In this document: in pieces, positions 1 through 5,812 of the stretch
Numbering within the stretch: position 1 is the first letter of the stretch
Layout of the letters: each line of letters starts with the position of its first letter
Source of the DNA: Acetobacter sp.
GTDB taxonomy: Bacteria > Pseudomonadota > Alphaproteobacteria > RF32 > CAG-239
Length of the DNA stretch: 8,014 bases
Assembly: GCA_023665325.1 (NCBI GenBank)
Contig: JAMPED010000050.1
Coordinates: forward strand, 1-8,014
Direction of reading: 5' to 3'
The notes under the pieces: generated by a model
What the model was told of the DNA's origin: nothing
Databases searched by the model: none
The model's input: only the letters and a program-made list of their open reading frames with translations
Program-made: the position numbers and the translations under genes

Positions 1-50
1 AGATCCCTTGACTCGGGCAGCGGAGCTGGCTGCCCGAGAGGGATGACAGG
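1..50 (+). repeat. Intergenic palindromic repeat, copy 1
   Basis: This is a nested inverted repeat. The outer arms are ATCCCT (3-8) and AGGGAT (39-44), and the inner arms are CTCGGGCAGC (12-21) and GCTGCCCGAG (29-38). A TGA bulge sits on the 5' side only and the loop is 7 nt. Copy 2 at 578 matches it with two differences, both in the loop. The window edge coincides with the repeat, so it may extend to the left. There is no T-tract, so it is not a typical intrinsic terminator. Confidence 0.9.
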
Positions 51-73
51 TATGGGAATGGTGAAAAATTAAC

Positions 74-101
74 TTTACTTTTATGATTTCTGTTTTATAG
101 T
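74..101 (+). promoter_or_regulatory. Probable sigma70 promoter of the leader RNA / HTH gene
   Basis: A -35-like TTTACT (74-79) and a -10-like TATAGT (96-101) are separated by 16 nt. They match the consensus at four and five of six positions. Transcription would start near 108, just ahead of the structured segment that ends in the terminator at 234-262. The placement supports the call, but the boxes were judged by eye only. Confidence 0.45.
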
Positions 102-107
102 GTGTGG

Positions 108-262
108 GTCGGCAGAGATGTCGTCAGGGCTTTCAACGGCTCTCTACAATAATTTATCCTTGATTGAAGTCAGGGAGCTTATGGCTATATATTGAAGGCT
201 ATAAGAGTCATATTGTAGTGATTGTTGAACTCCCTGGCACCTTAAACGGTGTCAGTTTTTTT
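108..262 (+). ncRNA. Structured leader or small RNA ending in an intrinsic terminator
   Basis: No open frame of note lies here, but the segment folds well. GTCAGGG (123-129) pairs with CCCTGGC (232-238), TTCAAC (132-137) with GTTGAA (224-229), and CTACAATA (144-151) with TATTGTAG (211-218). Inside are two hairpins, 158-163 with 170-175 and 178-186 with 197-205, so the whole forms a three-way junction on an interrupted stem. A second GTCAGGG at 169-175, extended as CAGGGAG (171-177), can compete for the same 3' strand (230-236). That strand overlaps the 5' arm of the terminator. It could be a cis-acting attenuator or riboswitch-like leader for the HTH gene, or a free small RNA. A long interrupted hairpin also recalls 6S RNA, but I recognise no conserved 6S or riboswitch core sequence. 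The family is unknown. Confidence 0.45.
234..262 (+). terminator. Intrinsic terminator between the leader RNA and the HTH gene
   Basis: An 8-bp stem joins CTGGCACC (234-241) to GGTGTCAG (248-255), with one G-T wobble and a 6-nt loop TTAAAC. Seven T residues follow directly at 256-262. It lies 25 bp upstream of the best start of the HTH gene and 12 bp upstream of its ribosome binding site. It therefore either ends a small RNA or gates transcription into the gene. Confidence 0.8.
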
Positions 263-272
263 AACATTAAAT

Positions 273-278
273 ATGGAG
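273..278 (+). promoter_or_regulatory. Ribosome binding site that sets the HTH gene start
   Basis: ATGGAG contains a GGAG Shine-Dalgarno at 275-278, 9 nt before ATG 288. It overlaps the alternative in-frame ATG at 273, which has no such site of its own. This favours 288 as the start. Confidence 0.6.
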
Positions 279-287
279 TTTAAGATT

Positions 288-575
288 ATGACATTTACTT
301 TTACATTAGAAGAACTAAACCATCGGCATCAGCGTATGAAGACGATGCGCAAAAAGTTTAAGACTAAAATTGCGGCGGCGCTGTTGCAGGAGCGTATTTC
401 CCGCAAGCTTAAGCTTGAAGAAGTAAGCACGGCGATAAAGGTTCTTCCGGAACGGATTGAGTCACACGAGCTTGGTATAGGGAAGATGCGCTGGGAAGTT
501 ATCGGGATGCTGCTCAAGTATTACGGGAAGACGTTTGAGATTACGTTGAAGGATATGCCGCCGCAGGAGAAGTGA
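288..575 (+). CDS. Small XRE-like helix-turn-helix protein
   Basis: This 95-residue basic protein has a predicted Cro/C1-type helix-turn-helix over about residues 29-88. The pattern is LLQERISRKLKLEEV, then a turn, then PERIESHELG, then a hydrophobic helix around WEVIGMLLKYYG, as in XRE-family repressors. The first 28 residues are charged and not part of the fold. No second domain, signal or membrane segment is visible. I chose ATG 288 because GGAG (275-278) lies 9 nt upstream; the in-frame GTG at 249 and ATG at 273 would start inside the terminator or on the Shine-Dalgarno itself. It probably binds DNA and could regulate itself through the leader RNA, but the target is unknown. The gene is short, has no partner toxin gene beside it, and is bracketed by two copies of one repeat. 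The HTH call is by pattern only. Confidence 0.7.
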   Translation: MTFTFTLEELNHRHQRMKTMRKKFKTKIAAALLQERISRKLKLEEVSTAIKVLPERIESHELGIGKMRWEVIGMLLKYYGKTFEITLKDMPPQEK

Positions 576-577
576 TG

Positions 578-638
578 AGATCCCTTGACTCGGGCAGCAA
601 AGCTGGCTGCCCGAGAGGGATGACACAGAGAAGAGAGT
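578..638 (+). repeat. Intergenic palindromic repeat, copy 2
   Basis: The arms are ATCCCT (580-585) with AGGGAT (616-621), and CTCGGGCAGC (589-598) with GCTGCCCGAG (606-615). The 5' TGA bulge is the same as in the other copies. The inner arms are identical to copy 1. A 3' tail, ATGACACAGAGAAGAGAGT (620-638), is shared exactly with copy 4. The repeat starts 2 bp after the HTH stop codon and lies between that gene and the convergent 3' end of the polysaccharide operon. It could form a hairpin in both transcripts. Confidence 0.9.
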
Positions 639-684
639 GGGATGACAGTGGCGGTGCCGCAATGATGGGGTGGGTAAGAGGGGG

Positions 685-3570
685 TTAGGGGTATTTGGTG
701 TAGGTTTTGGCTTGATAATTTGCGGCAGTGGCGATGATGGCTGGAAGGCGTTCTATGGCGTGGGCAATGGTGCCTCCAACACCAATAGGTTCGGGAGGAA
801 AGTCTTCTCTTTTTAAATCAAGCGCAAATAGTTTTTCTAGTGCTTTAGGGCGATACCACATCATTGTTCCTTCTGAAAAAAATAGGTCTGAGGGGGAAAG
901 TTGATGGTTGATGTTCATTTTTTTGAGTAGAGTATTGATGATTTTTTCTTCGTTAAACATTCCTTTTTGCTCGATATGATGCGTGATGCAAACGGCACAT
1001 AAAGGCGGATATGGTGCGGGAAACAATAGTCCGAGGTTGCTGTTTTCGGCAAATAGGTTGAGTATGTCACGGGCGGCGGGTTCTGCAATGAGGTTGCGCA
1101 TTAGGTAATGACGCCAGCCTTCTCCAAAAGTGATGTGTGCGCTTTCTTTGCCGTGGATATGACAAAAAAGATCATAGTTTTGCTGTATATCTTTGGTATC
1201 AACTAGCCACGGGGCAACATCTCTGCCGCGGTTGGTAACGGTTTTGATGGTAAGATTTTGGAGGTTTTTTATGGTTTGATTATTGAAAAGATTGGGTAAA
1301 ATTTTTCCTCTTTCTTGGTTGCAGGTGGTGAAGATGAGGTCAAATGGAGCGGGAAAATCTTGGAGATAACCTAAAATTTCTTGTGCGAGGGCGAGGTTAT
1401 ATAGATGACAATGGATACCGATTTTGAGGTTTTGTGGAGTGGGCATCAGCGGTGGGGTGATGCGATTGGCTGGGTTATTAAAGCCGGTATAGTCAAATAC
1501 ATTGCCACTGGTGAAATGTTTTTGGATTTTATATGACAGGCTTTCAGCGGAAGTGATATATGATGGATCAGGGAAGCATATGGGGTCTAATAGTTTGACC
1601 TCGTTATATGGTGATTTGGTGATGGCGTAAGCCAAGGGAGCGTTTATGGCGGCTGTGTCGGTGAGGTGCATATAAGCCAGCCACGGTGCAAAATCAGCAA
1701 ACATTGCGTTTAAGGTTTGGATGGCGGTGTGGTGGAGGGTGTGCATTGCCTGTTGCATTGCGGGGGGGAACGAGCATTCTTCAAACAGAGGGGTACCCTT
1801 TTCATCAAAACCAATGCAGCCACCTTCTTCGGGAGAAAATAGTTCTTCACAGATAATGTTGTGTCCGGCAAAATGTTGCGGCTCGTTTATTAAAAGGTGT
1901 GTTGAGGTTTTATGTTTTTTATCAAGTTGTTGATTTTTTTTAGTTTCCCAGAGGTATATTTTGTCGACGGGTTTATTTAAAAGGGGGCTAAGTGAGGTTG
2001 ATACGGAGCCGGAGTAGCCGCAGTCAAAGATGATTTCGCGAGAAGATGTGGACGTTCTTGATGGCTGTTGGGCTGTTGAGAGAGAAGTGTAATATGTGGC
2101 AGCGTTATGACGATGCGTGTTGAGGTATTGATTAAGAAGGGATGAGTATTGGCGGAGAATGGCAATGATTTCGGGTTTGTTTTTAGTGAAATCGAGTGCT
2201 TTTTCTGCTGGTGTTAGGGTGCTTAATATTTGGCGTATTAGTGTTTTATCTGAGATATAAGCTTTTAAAAGATGCTCGATGGTGTAGGGTTCTTGCGGAT
2301 CAACGTTTATTTTATCGGCATAGTCGGCAAAGTCAGCACAAGCGGCTGAGTAATAGGCTCTTCTGCCGGCATAAACATATTGTGCAGGGCGTTGTGTGGG
2401 GTGATATTGTTGCAATAATTCGTAGGCAATTTGTGGTAAATAACCATCACGTGAGGCAAAAAGAATGCGCTGATAGGTGGATTGGATTTTAGGATGATAT
2501 GAGATGCTTTGGCTGATGTGAAACAGAAGCGGTGCAAGCCAGAGTTTGGCTAAAGCGGTGAGGTCTTCAAACACAGCGGGTTGATTTTTTATATGATGCA
2601 TAGCGGTATAAAAATGATGCAAACTCCAGCCGATGAGCAGTCTGGCAATGGGGTCTTTGGAGATATGTGGTTGCCAGATACGGCTAAAGATTTTATTTTC
2701 AGAAAATAAGATTTGTTTGACAGAGGGATAGTGGATGGCGGTGAGGTTTTGGTTGATTGCCATTTTATAATCTGAGGTTATATTATCGCCAATATGAAGA
2801 ATTTGCGATGGTAGAGTTTGTTCTGCGGCGATGACAGCGGTATATAGGTCGCCGGTATCTTTACGTTTATGGTGTTCGTTTGAAACATAGACGGCGGCGA
2901 TTTGAGTATATCCTTTGGCTTTTAGGATATGTTTTAAGAAGCGTGAGGACAGGTACATATCTGAGGTGGCGATGATACGTTTACTCTGCGCGATAGCATA
3001 TTGGTAGAGCATAAAAATGTCTTCTCTTTTGAACAACAACCGCTGCTCGGCTTCGAGTTCTGCTTTATACATTTTGGCGATGGTTTTTGAGGAGAGCTTA
3101 TGGCGTTTTTGGATATGTGTATAGATTTCTTTGAGGGAGGCGTGCGGATTATTTAGTTCTTGCTCGGCAGTTTTACGATATTTGATGAAATTGATGTGTT
3201 CTTTATGTTTTAATTTGGCATCAACGAGATAAAAAATGTCGGTTGGGTTAATGACTGGGCGGTGGAGTAGAGTGTCAAAAATATCAAAACTGACGACTTT
3301 GATGTTTGGCGAGGCAATGATGGCTTTGATGGTGTTGAGGTCTATCAGATTATCTTTGATGCGGATGAGATTTTGCAAAGAAGTTTGTTCGTTTGCCGGT
3401 TGCGGGAGAAGTGGGTGTTTACGGGTTTGGGTGATTTTTAAACCGCAGATTGTATATTTACGTTTGAGGGGATTCTTTTCTTTTTTGAATAAGGGAACGC
3501 CGAGGAATGTATAAGTTTTTAAGGTTCTGTTTTCGGTTTTGGTTTGTGTTTTGTTTAGAAGTGGGAGCAT
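685..3570 (-). CDS. HAD-like domain fused to a rhamnan synthesis F (RgpF-like) domain
   Basis: This 961-residue protein likely acts in surface polysaccharide or LPS assembly. Residues 19-48 hold two copies of a short YTFLGVPLF / YTICGLKI motif typical of glycan-synthesis proteins. A HAD-like domain follows at about 90-290, with motif I FDIFDTLL (95-102), motif II ATSDMYLS (201-208) and motif IV GDNITSDY (261-268). The usual second aspartate of DxD is a phenylalanine, as in dehalogenase-type HADs. A middle region (about 365-590) has FASRDGYLP and FDCGYSGS, a layout I associate with COG5610 predicted hydrolases. The C-terminal 245 residues are RgpF-like, with HCHLYN, NRGRDVAPWL, HIHGKES and GGTIAHAIERL. 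ATG 3570 has AAGGA 7 nt upstream; a TTG at 3606 would add 12 residues without better support. It is the last gene of the three-gene operon, 56 bp after the previous stop. The substrate cannot be told. Confidence 0.8.
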   Translation of the reverse strand: MLPLLNKTQTKTENRTLKTYTFLGVPLFKKEKNPLKRKYTICGLKITQTRKHPLLPQPANEQTSLQNLIRIKDNLIDLNTIKAIIASPNIKVVSFDIFDTLLHRPVINPTDIFYLVDAKLKHKEHINFIKYRKTAEQELNNPHASLKEIYTHIQKRHKLSSKTIAKMYKAELEAEQRLLFKREDIFMLYQYAIAQSKRIIATSDMYLSSRFLKHILKAKGYTQIAAVYVSNEHHKRKDTGDLYTAVIAAEQTLPSQILHIGDNITSDYKMAINQNLTAIHYPSVKQILFSENKIFSRIWQPHISKDPIARLLIGWSLHHFYTAMHHIKNQPAVFEDLTALAKLWLAPLLFHISQSISYHPKIQSTYQRILFASRDGYLPQIAYELLQQYHPTQRPAQYVYAGRRAYYSAACADFADYADKINVDPQEPYTIEHLLKAYISDKTLIRQILSTLTPAEKALDFTKNKPEIIAILRQYSSLLNQYLNTHRHNAATYYTSLSTAQQPSRTSTSSREIIFDCGYSGSVSTSLSPLLNKPVDKIYLWETKKNQQLDKKHKTSTHLLINEPQHFAGHNIICEELFSPEEGGCIGFDEKGTPLFEECSFPPAMQQAMHTLHHTAIQTLNAMFADFAPWLAYMHLTDTAAINAPLAYAITKSPYNEVKLLDPICFPDPSYITSAESLSYKIQKHFTSGNVFDYTGFNNPANRITPPLMPTPQNLKIGIHCHLYNLALAQEILGYLQDFPAPFDLIFTTCNQERGKILPNLFNNQTIKNLQNLTIKTVTNRGRDVAPWLVDTKDIQQNYDLFCHIHGKESAHITFGEGWRHYLMRNLIAEPAARDILNLFAENSNLGLLFPAPYPPLCAVCITHHIEQKGMFNEEKIINTLLKKMNINHQLSPSDLFFSEGTMMWYRPKALEKLFALDLKREDFPPEPIGVGGTIAHAIERLPAIIATAANYQAKTYTKYP

Positions 3571-3626
3571 TGGTTTTCCTTTCGATTCATAAGATGATAT
3601 AATCAACAGTTTAACGGGGGATTTTT

Positions 3627-4664
3627 TTATGTGTTTCGGATGGGAATTTTGCAGATTTTAATTAAGGTTTTACCGGTATTGGTTTGCTTTTTTTGATAGA
3701 AAAAACGTTTGAGGATGAGGAAGAAACGAGCGATGTGGTAGGTTTTATGTTTGATGGGGTGGAGGGTGTAACCTAGGCTTTCAGCGACGGCGCCGAATAG
3801 ACGTTCGATAACGTGGGCGAGGGTGCCGTCTTTGATGTTGCCATCGGTTGGTGGGAAATCATTTATTTGATATTTGAGTAAGGGTAATAAAACCTCTGTG
3901 CGGGCTAAAAACATTGTTCCAGCAGCAAAGGTGAGTGTTTCTATCTTGGGAAAACCAAGGGAACGTAGTTCTTTGTTTATTTGTGGTAAGAATGTGCGGT
4001 AGCATTCAGGTTCGTTTGTTAGGCAATATTCAGGAGCTAAAATACCAATTTGGGGATTAGAGGTTATAAGCTTGAAATTATCGCGGATTTTTTTTGGTGA
4101 ACCTAGCAAGGCATTCCACATAATGTTACTCCAGATTTGGTTATTTAAGCGGCGATGGTTTAGGTATGTGTATTGGTGACGATTGTTATTTTTAGTATGC
4201 AGTTTAAGGATGTATTGGTATTGGCTGAGGGGGATGCGTTGGAGGGTAGAAATAAAAGGGGCGATGTCATATCCTCTATTTTCTGCTGGTGCCAGCGGCA
4301 CCTGCAACGTGGTGAACTGTCTCGTAGATGGAAGCTCCTTTTCAATCGGGTCTCGTACTTCTATGTACGCTCCCCTCTTTTGGGGGACATCTGCGGTCAT
4401 TTCGCAAAATTTATCTCCAGCAGCTGCTGGTGCCAGCGGCACCTGCAACGTGGTAAACTGTCTCGCAGATGGAAGCTTCTCTTCAATTGAGTTAGTGCCA
4501 GCGTCACCGGTGTAATTTGTGCACGCTCCTTGCTCAAGGGGAGAGGTAATGTATAGGTCATAGGGGATGCCAGCTTGGGTGAGATTATTTAAATGTTTGG
4601 TTATGGTCGGGAGCTGGTCTTTGTAATATAGGTGCAGGATGACGGCAAGTTTTGCTGTGGACAT
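3627..4664 (-). CDS. Rhamnan synthesis F (RgpF-like) protein with an internal in-frame repeat
   Basis: This 345-residue protein probably acts in rhamnose-rich or similar surface glycan synthesis. It starts with KLAVILHLYYKDQL and IPYDLYIT, then has ENRGYDIAPF (128-137), LKLHTKN (153-159), AAGTMFLART (247-256) and KDGTLAHVIERLFG (278-291), all landmarks of the RgpF family. A basic tail closes it. Between the YDLYIT strand and ENRGYD lies an expanded segment (about 43-127) with two copies of an LPS.RQFTTLQVPLAPA module at 60-80 and 107-127. The paralogous domain in the next gene has 37 residues between the same landmarks; here there are 94. ATG 4664 has GGAG 8 nt upstream, and the start lies 1 bp after the glycosyltransferase stop, so the two are translationally linked. 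The frame is intact through the repeat. The family call is firm, but the exact sugar is not known. Confidence 0.8.
   Translation of the reverse strand: MSTAKLAVILHLYYKDQLPTITKHLNNLTQAGIPYDLYITSPLEQGACTNYTGDAGTNSIEEKLPSARQFTTLQVPLAPAAAGDKFCEMTADVPQKRGAYIEVRDPIEKELPSTRQFTTLQVPLAPAENRGYDIAPFISTLQRIPLSQYQYILKLHTKNNNRHQYTYLNHRRLNNQIWSNIMWNALLGSPKKIRDNFKLITSNPQIGILAPEYCLTNEPECYRTFLPQINKELRSLGFPKIETLTFAAGTMFLARTEVLLPLLKYQINDFPPTDGNIKDGTLAHVIERLFGAVAESLGYTLHPIKHKTYHIARFFLILKRFFYQKKQTNTGKTLIKICKIPIRNT
4283..4346 (-). repeat. Intragenic repeat module, copy A
   Basis: This 64-bp unit is repeated at 4424-4487 with four mismatches, at an offset of 141 bp (47 codons). It holds the palindrome GGTGCC-AGC-GGCACC at 4288-4302. 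On the coding strand it encodes residues 107-127 of the RgpF-like protein. The intervening DNA also belongs to the unit, since a diverged relative of it follows copy B at about 4517-4542. Confidence 0.9.
4424..4487 (-). repeat. Intragenic repeat module, copy B
   Basis: This is the second copy of the 64-bp unit at 4283-4346, with the palindrome GGTGCC-AGC-GGCACC at 4429-4443. It encodes residues 60-80 of the RgpF-like protein in the same frame as copy A. The four mismatches to copy A suggest that the duplication is not brand new. Confidence 0.9.
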
Positions 4665-4665
4665 T

Positions 4666-5679
4666 TTAGTTTCTCCAGCTGAGGGCGTAATTGGCGAGGT
4701 TTAAGAGTAGGGGTGGTTGTATGGGGAGTGGTGTGTCTTTGAGAATCTCTGGAGAGGCGATTTTGCCATAAACGGCAGCATTAAGACAGCGTTTCATTAG
4801 ATATTTTCCGCAAAGGCTAGAAAACTCGGGTTCGGGAGCAAAGTGACGTTTTTGATTTTCATTAGCGATAATTTCGAGAACTTGTTGTATGGTTTTAAGT
4901 GTTTGTTCGTTTTGGATGCGGCAACGACCAGTGGCGGCATAGTCATCGAATGCGATTTGATGCATTGGCGAGAGCTTGATGCCATTATCTTTGAACCACA
5001 TTGCGTGGAATGCTTTTTGTTCGGCATTTATCTGTTGCTTGTGCATTTTAGAGGTCATTTCGGGGTGAAAACGATATTTATATAAGGGTTCGGCAAGGTT
5101 AGAGAGCTTACCGTGTTTGCTCATATCATAGTAAAATTGGCGATCGTTTAAGCTGATATAATTCTCATTATAGCGAATATGATGTTGTGTGGCGATATGG
5201 CGGCGAAACATTATGGTTGGGTGATGAATTGGTGATTTGAATAATATCATCGCACGGATTTTAGCATCTTCTAATGGCGGGGTGATGGTTTTGAAACGAT
5301 TTATCTCGCCGAATTTTTTATATGCGGTACCACAAAGAACGATTTGCGGATGTGTTTTTAGGTAAGCATATTGTCGCTTAAGGCGGGTGGGAAGGGCGAT
5401 GTCGTCGTGATTCATCAGGGCAATGAGAGGGGAATCGGTGCTCTCTAATAAGCGATTATAACTTTTGGCGATTCCTAGGGTGTGCGGATTTTCGAAATAA
5501 GTGATGCGAGGGTCTTTATATGATGCAATGATGGGCTTTAAGGTTTGGTTTTCAGGGCTGTCGTTTAAAATATGAAAACGGAAGTCTGTATAATCTTGGT
5601 TGAGCACGCTCTCTATGGCGGCTTTAAGGTGGTTTGGGCGCGTGTGATATATTGGCATTATGACGGTTATTTCAGACAT
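4666..5679 (-). CDS. Family 2 (GT-A) glycosyltransferase
   Basis: This 337-residue protein would transfer a sugar from a nucleotide-sugar donor to a growing surface glycan at the inner face of the membrane. Residues 4-42 form the nucleotide-binding start typical of GT2 enzymes: ITVIMPIYHTRP, AAIESVLNQDY, and FHILNDSP. The metal-binding acidic motif is NHDD (90-93), in the context ALMNHDDIALPTRL. No transmembrane segment is evident. The C-terminal 120 residues are not recognised. I prefer ATG 5679 because GGAG lies 6 nt upstream; ATG 5691 would add MEQK and has no Shine-Dalgarno. It is the first gene of the operon, with the RgpF-like gene starting 1 bp after its stop. Donor and acceptor cannot be deduced. 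Confidence 0.85.
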   Translation of the reverse strand: MSEITVIMPIYHTRPNHLKAAIESVLNQDYTDFRFHILNDSPENQTLKPIIASYKDPRITYFENPHTLGIAKSYNRLLESTDSPLIALMNHDDIALPTRLKRQYAYLKTHPQIVLCGTAYKKFGEINRFKTITPPLEDAKIRAMILFKSPIHHPTIMFRRHIATQHHIRYNENYISLNDRQFYYDMSKHGKLSNLAEPLYKYRFHPEMTSKMHKQQINAEQKAFHAMWFKDNGIKLSPMHQIAFDDYAATGRCRIQNEQTLKTIQQVLEIIANENQKRHFAPEPEFSSLCGKYLMKRCLNAAVYGKIASPEILKDTPLPIQPPLLLNLANYALSWRN

Positions 5680-5722
5680 TTTTTGCTCCATAAAAGGTGA
5701 TAGCTGAAAGTTTTGTGTCTGA

Positions 5723-5750
5723 TAGATAATTCGTCTATATCGCTTTTCAA
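5723..5750 (-). promoter_or_regulatory. Possible promoter of the polysaccharide operon
   Basis: On the minus strand TTGAAA (5750-5745) is followed after 16 nt by TATCTA (5728-5723). The -35 is good and the -10 weak. It lies about 45 bp upstream of the glycosyltransferase start, downstream of the DUF1015 terminator. A small CGCTT/AAGCG hairpin overlaps the -35 region. Confidence 0.3.
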
Positions 5751-5782
5751 GCGGGGAGGAAAACTTTTTTTTCGGATATATT

Positions 5783-5807
5783 AAAAGGCGGAGTTTAACT
5801 CCGCCTT
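5783..5807 (-). terminator. Intrinsic terminator of the DUF1015 gene
   Basis: The stem AAGGCGGAGT / ACTCCGCCTT (5785-5794 with 5798-5807) has a 3-nt loop. On the minus strand its arm ends in TTTT and runs into AATATAT. It starts 5 bp after the DUF1015 stop codon. The T-tract is short, so strength is uncertain, but stem and position fit well. It separates this gene from the polysaccharide operon. Confidence 0.7.
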
Positions 5808-5812
5808 GTATC

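Noticed and set aside
108..262. Firm identification of the leader as 6S RNA
   Set aside because: Length and the long interrupted hairpin are compatible, but I see no conserved sequence that would decide it, and the competing terminator pairing fits an attenuator equally well.
249..287. Longer HTH protein starting at GTG 249 or ATG 273
   Set aside because: GTG 249 lies inside the terminator stem and has no ribosome binding site; ATG 273 overlaps the GGAG that best serves ATG 288.
288..575. Antitoxin of a toxin-antitoxin pair
   Set aside because: The HTH protein is of suitable size, but no small partner gene lies next to it on the same strand.
2196..2492. Plus-strand open frame with a hydrophobic start
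   Set aside because: It is wholly antisense to the conserved middle region of the HAD/RgpF fusion gene; the hydrophobicity comes from the reverse complement of A-rich codons.
3571..3606. TTG 3606 as the start of the HAD/RgpF fusion protein
   Set aside because: ATG 3570 has a well-spaced AAGGA, and the 12 extra residues show no family resemblance.
4283..4487. CRISPR-like array from the two 64-bp repeats
   Set aside because: There are only two copies, they lie within a translated family domain, and no cas gene is present.
4173..4515. Plus-strand open frames over the intragenic repeat
   Set aside because: They are antisense to an intact RgpF-like gene and exist because the 141-bp repeat period is a multiple of three; they have no ribosome binding site and resemble no family.
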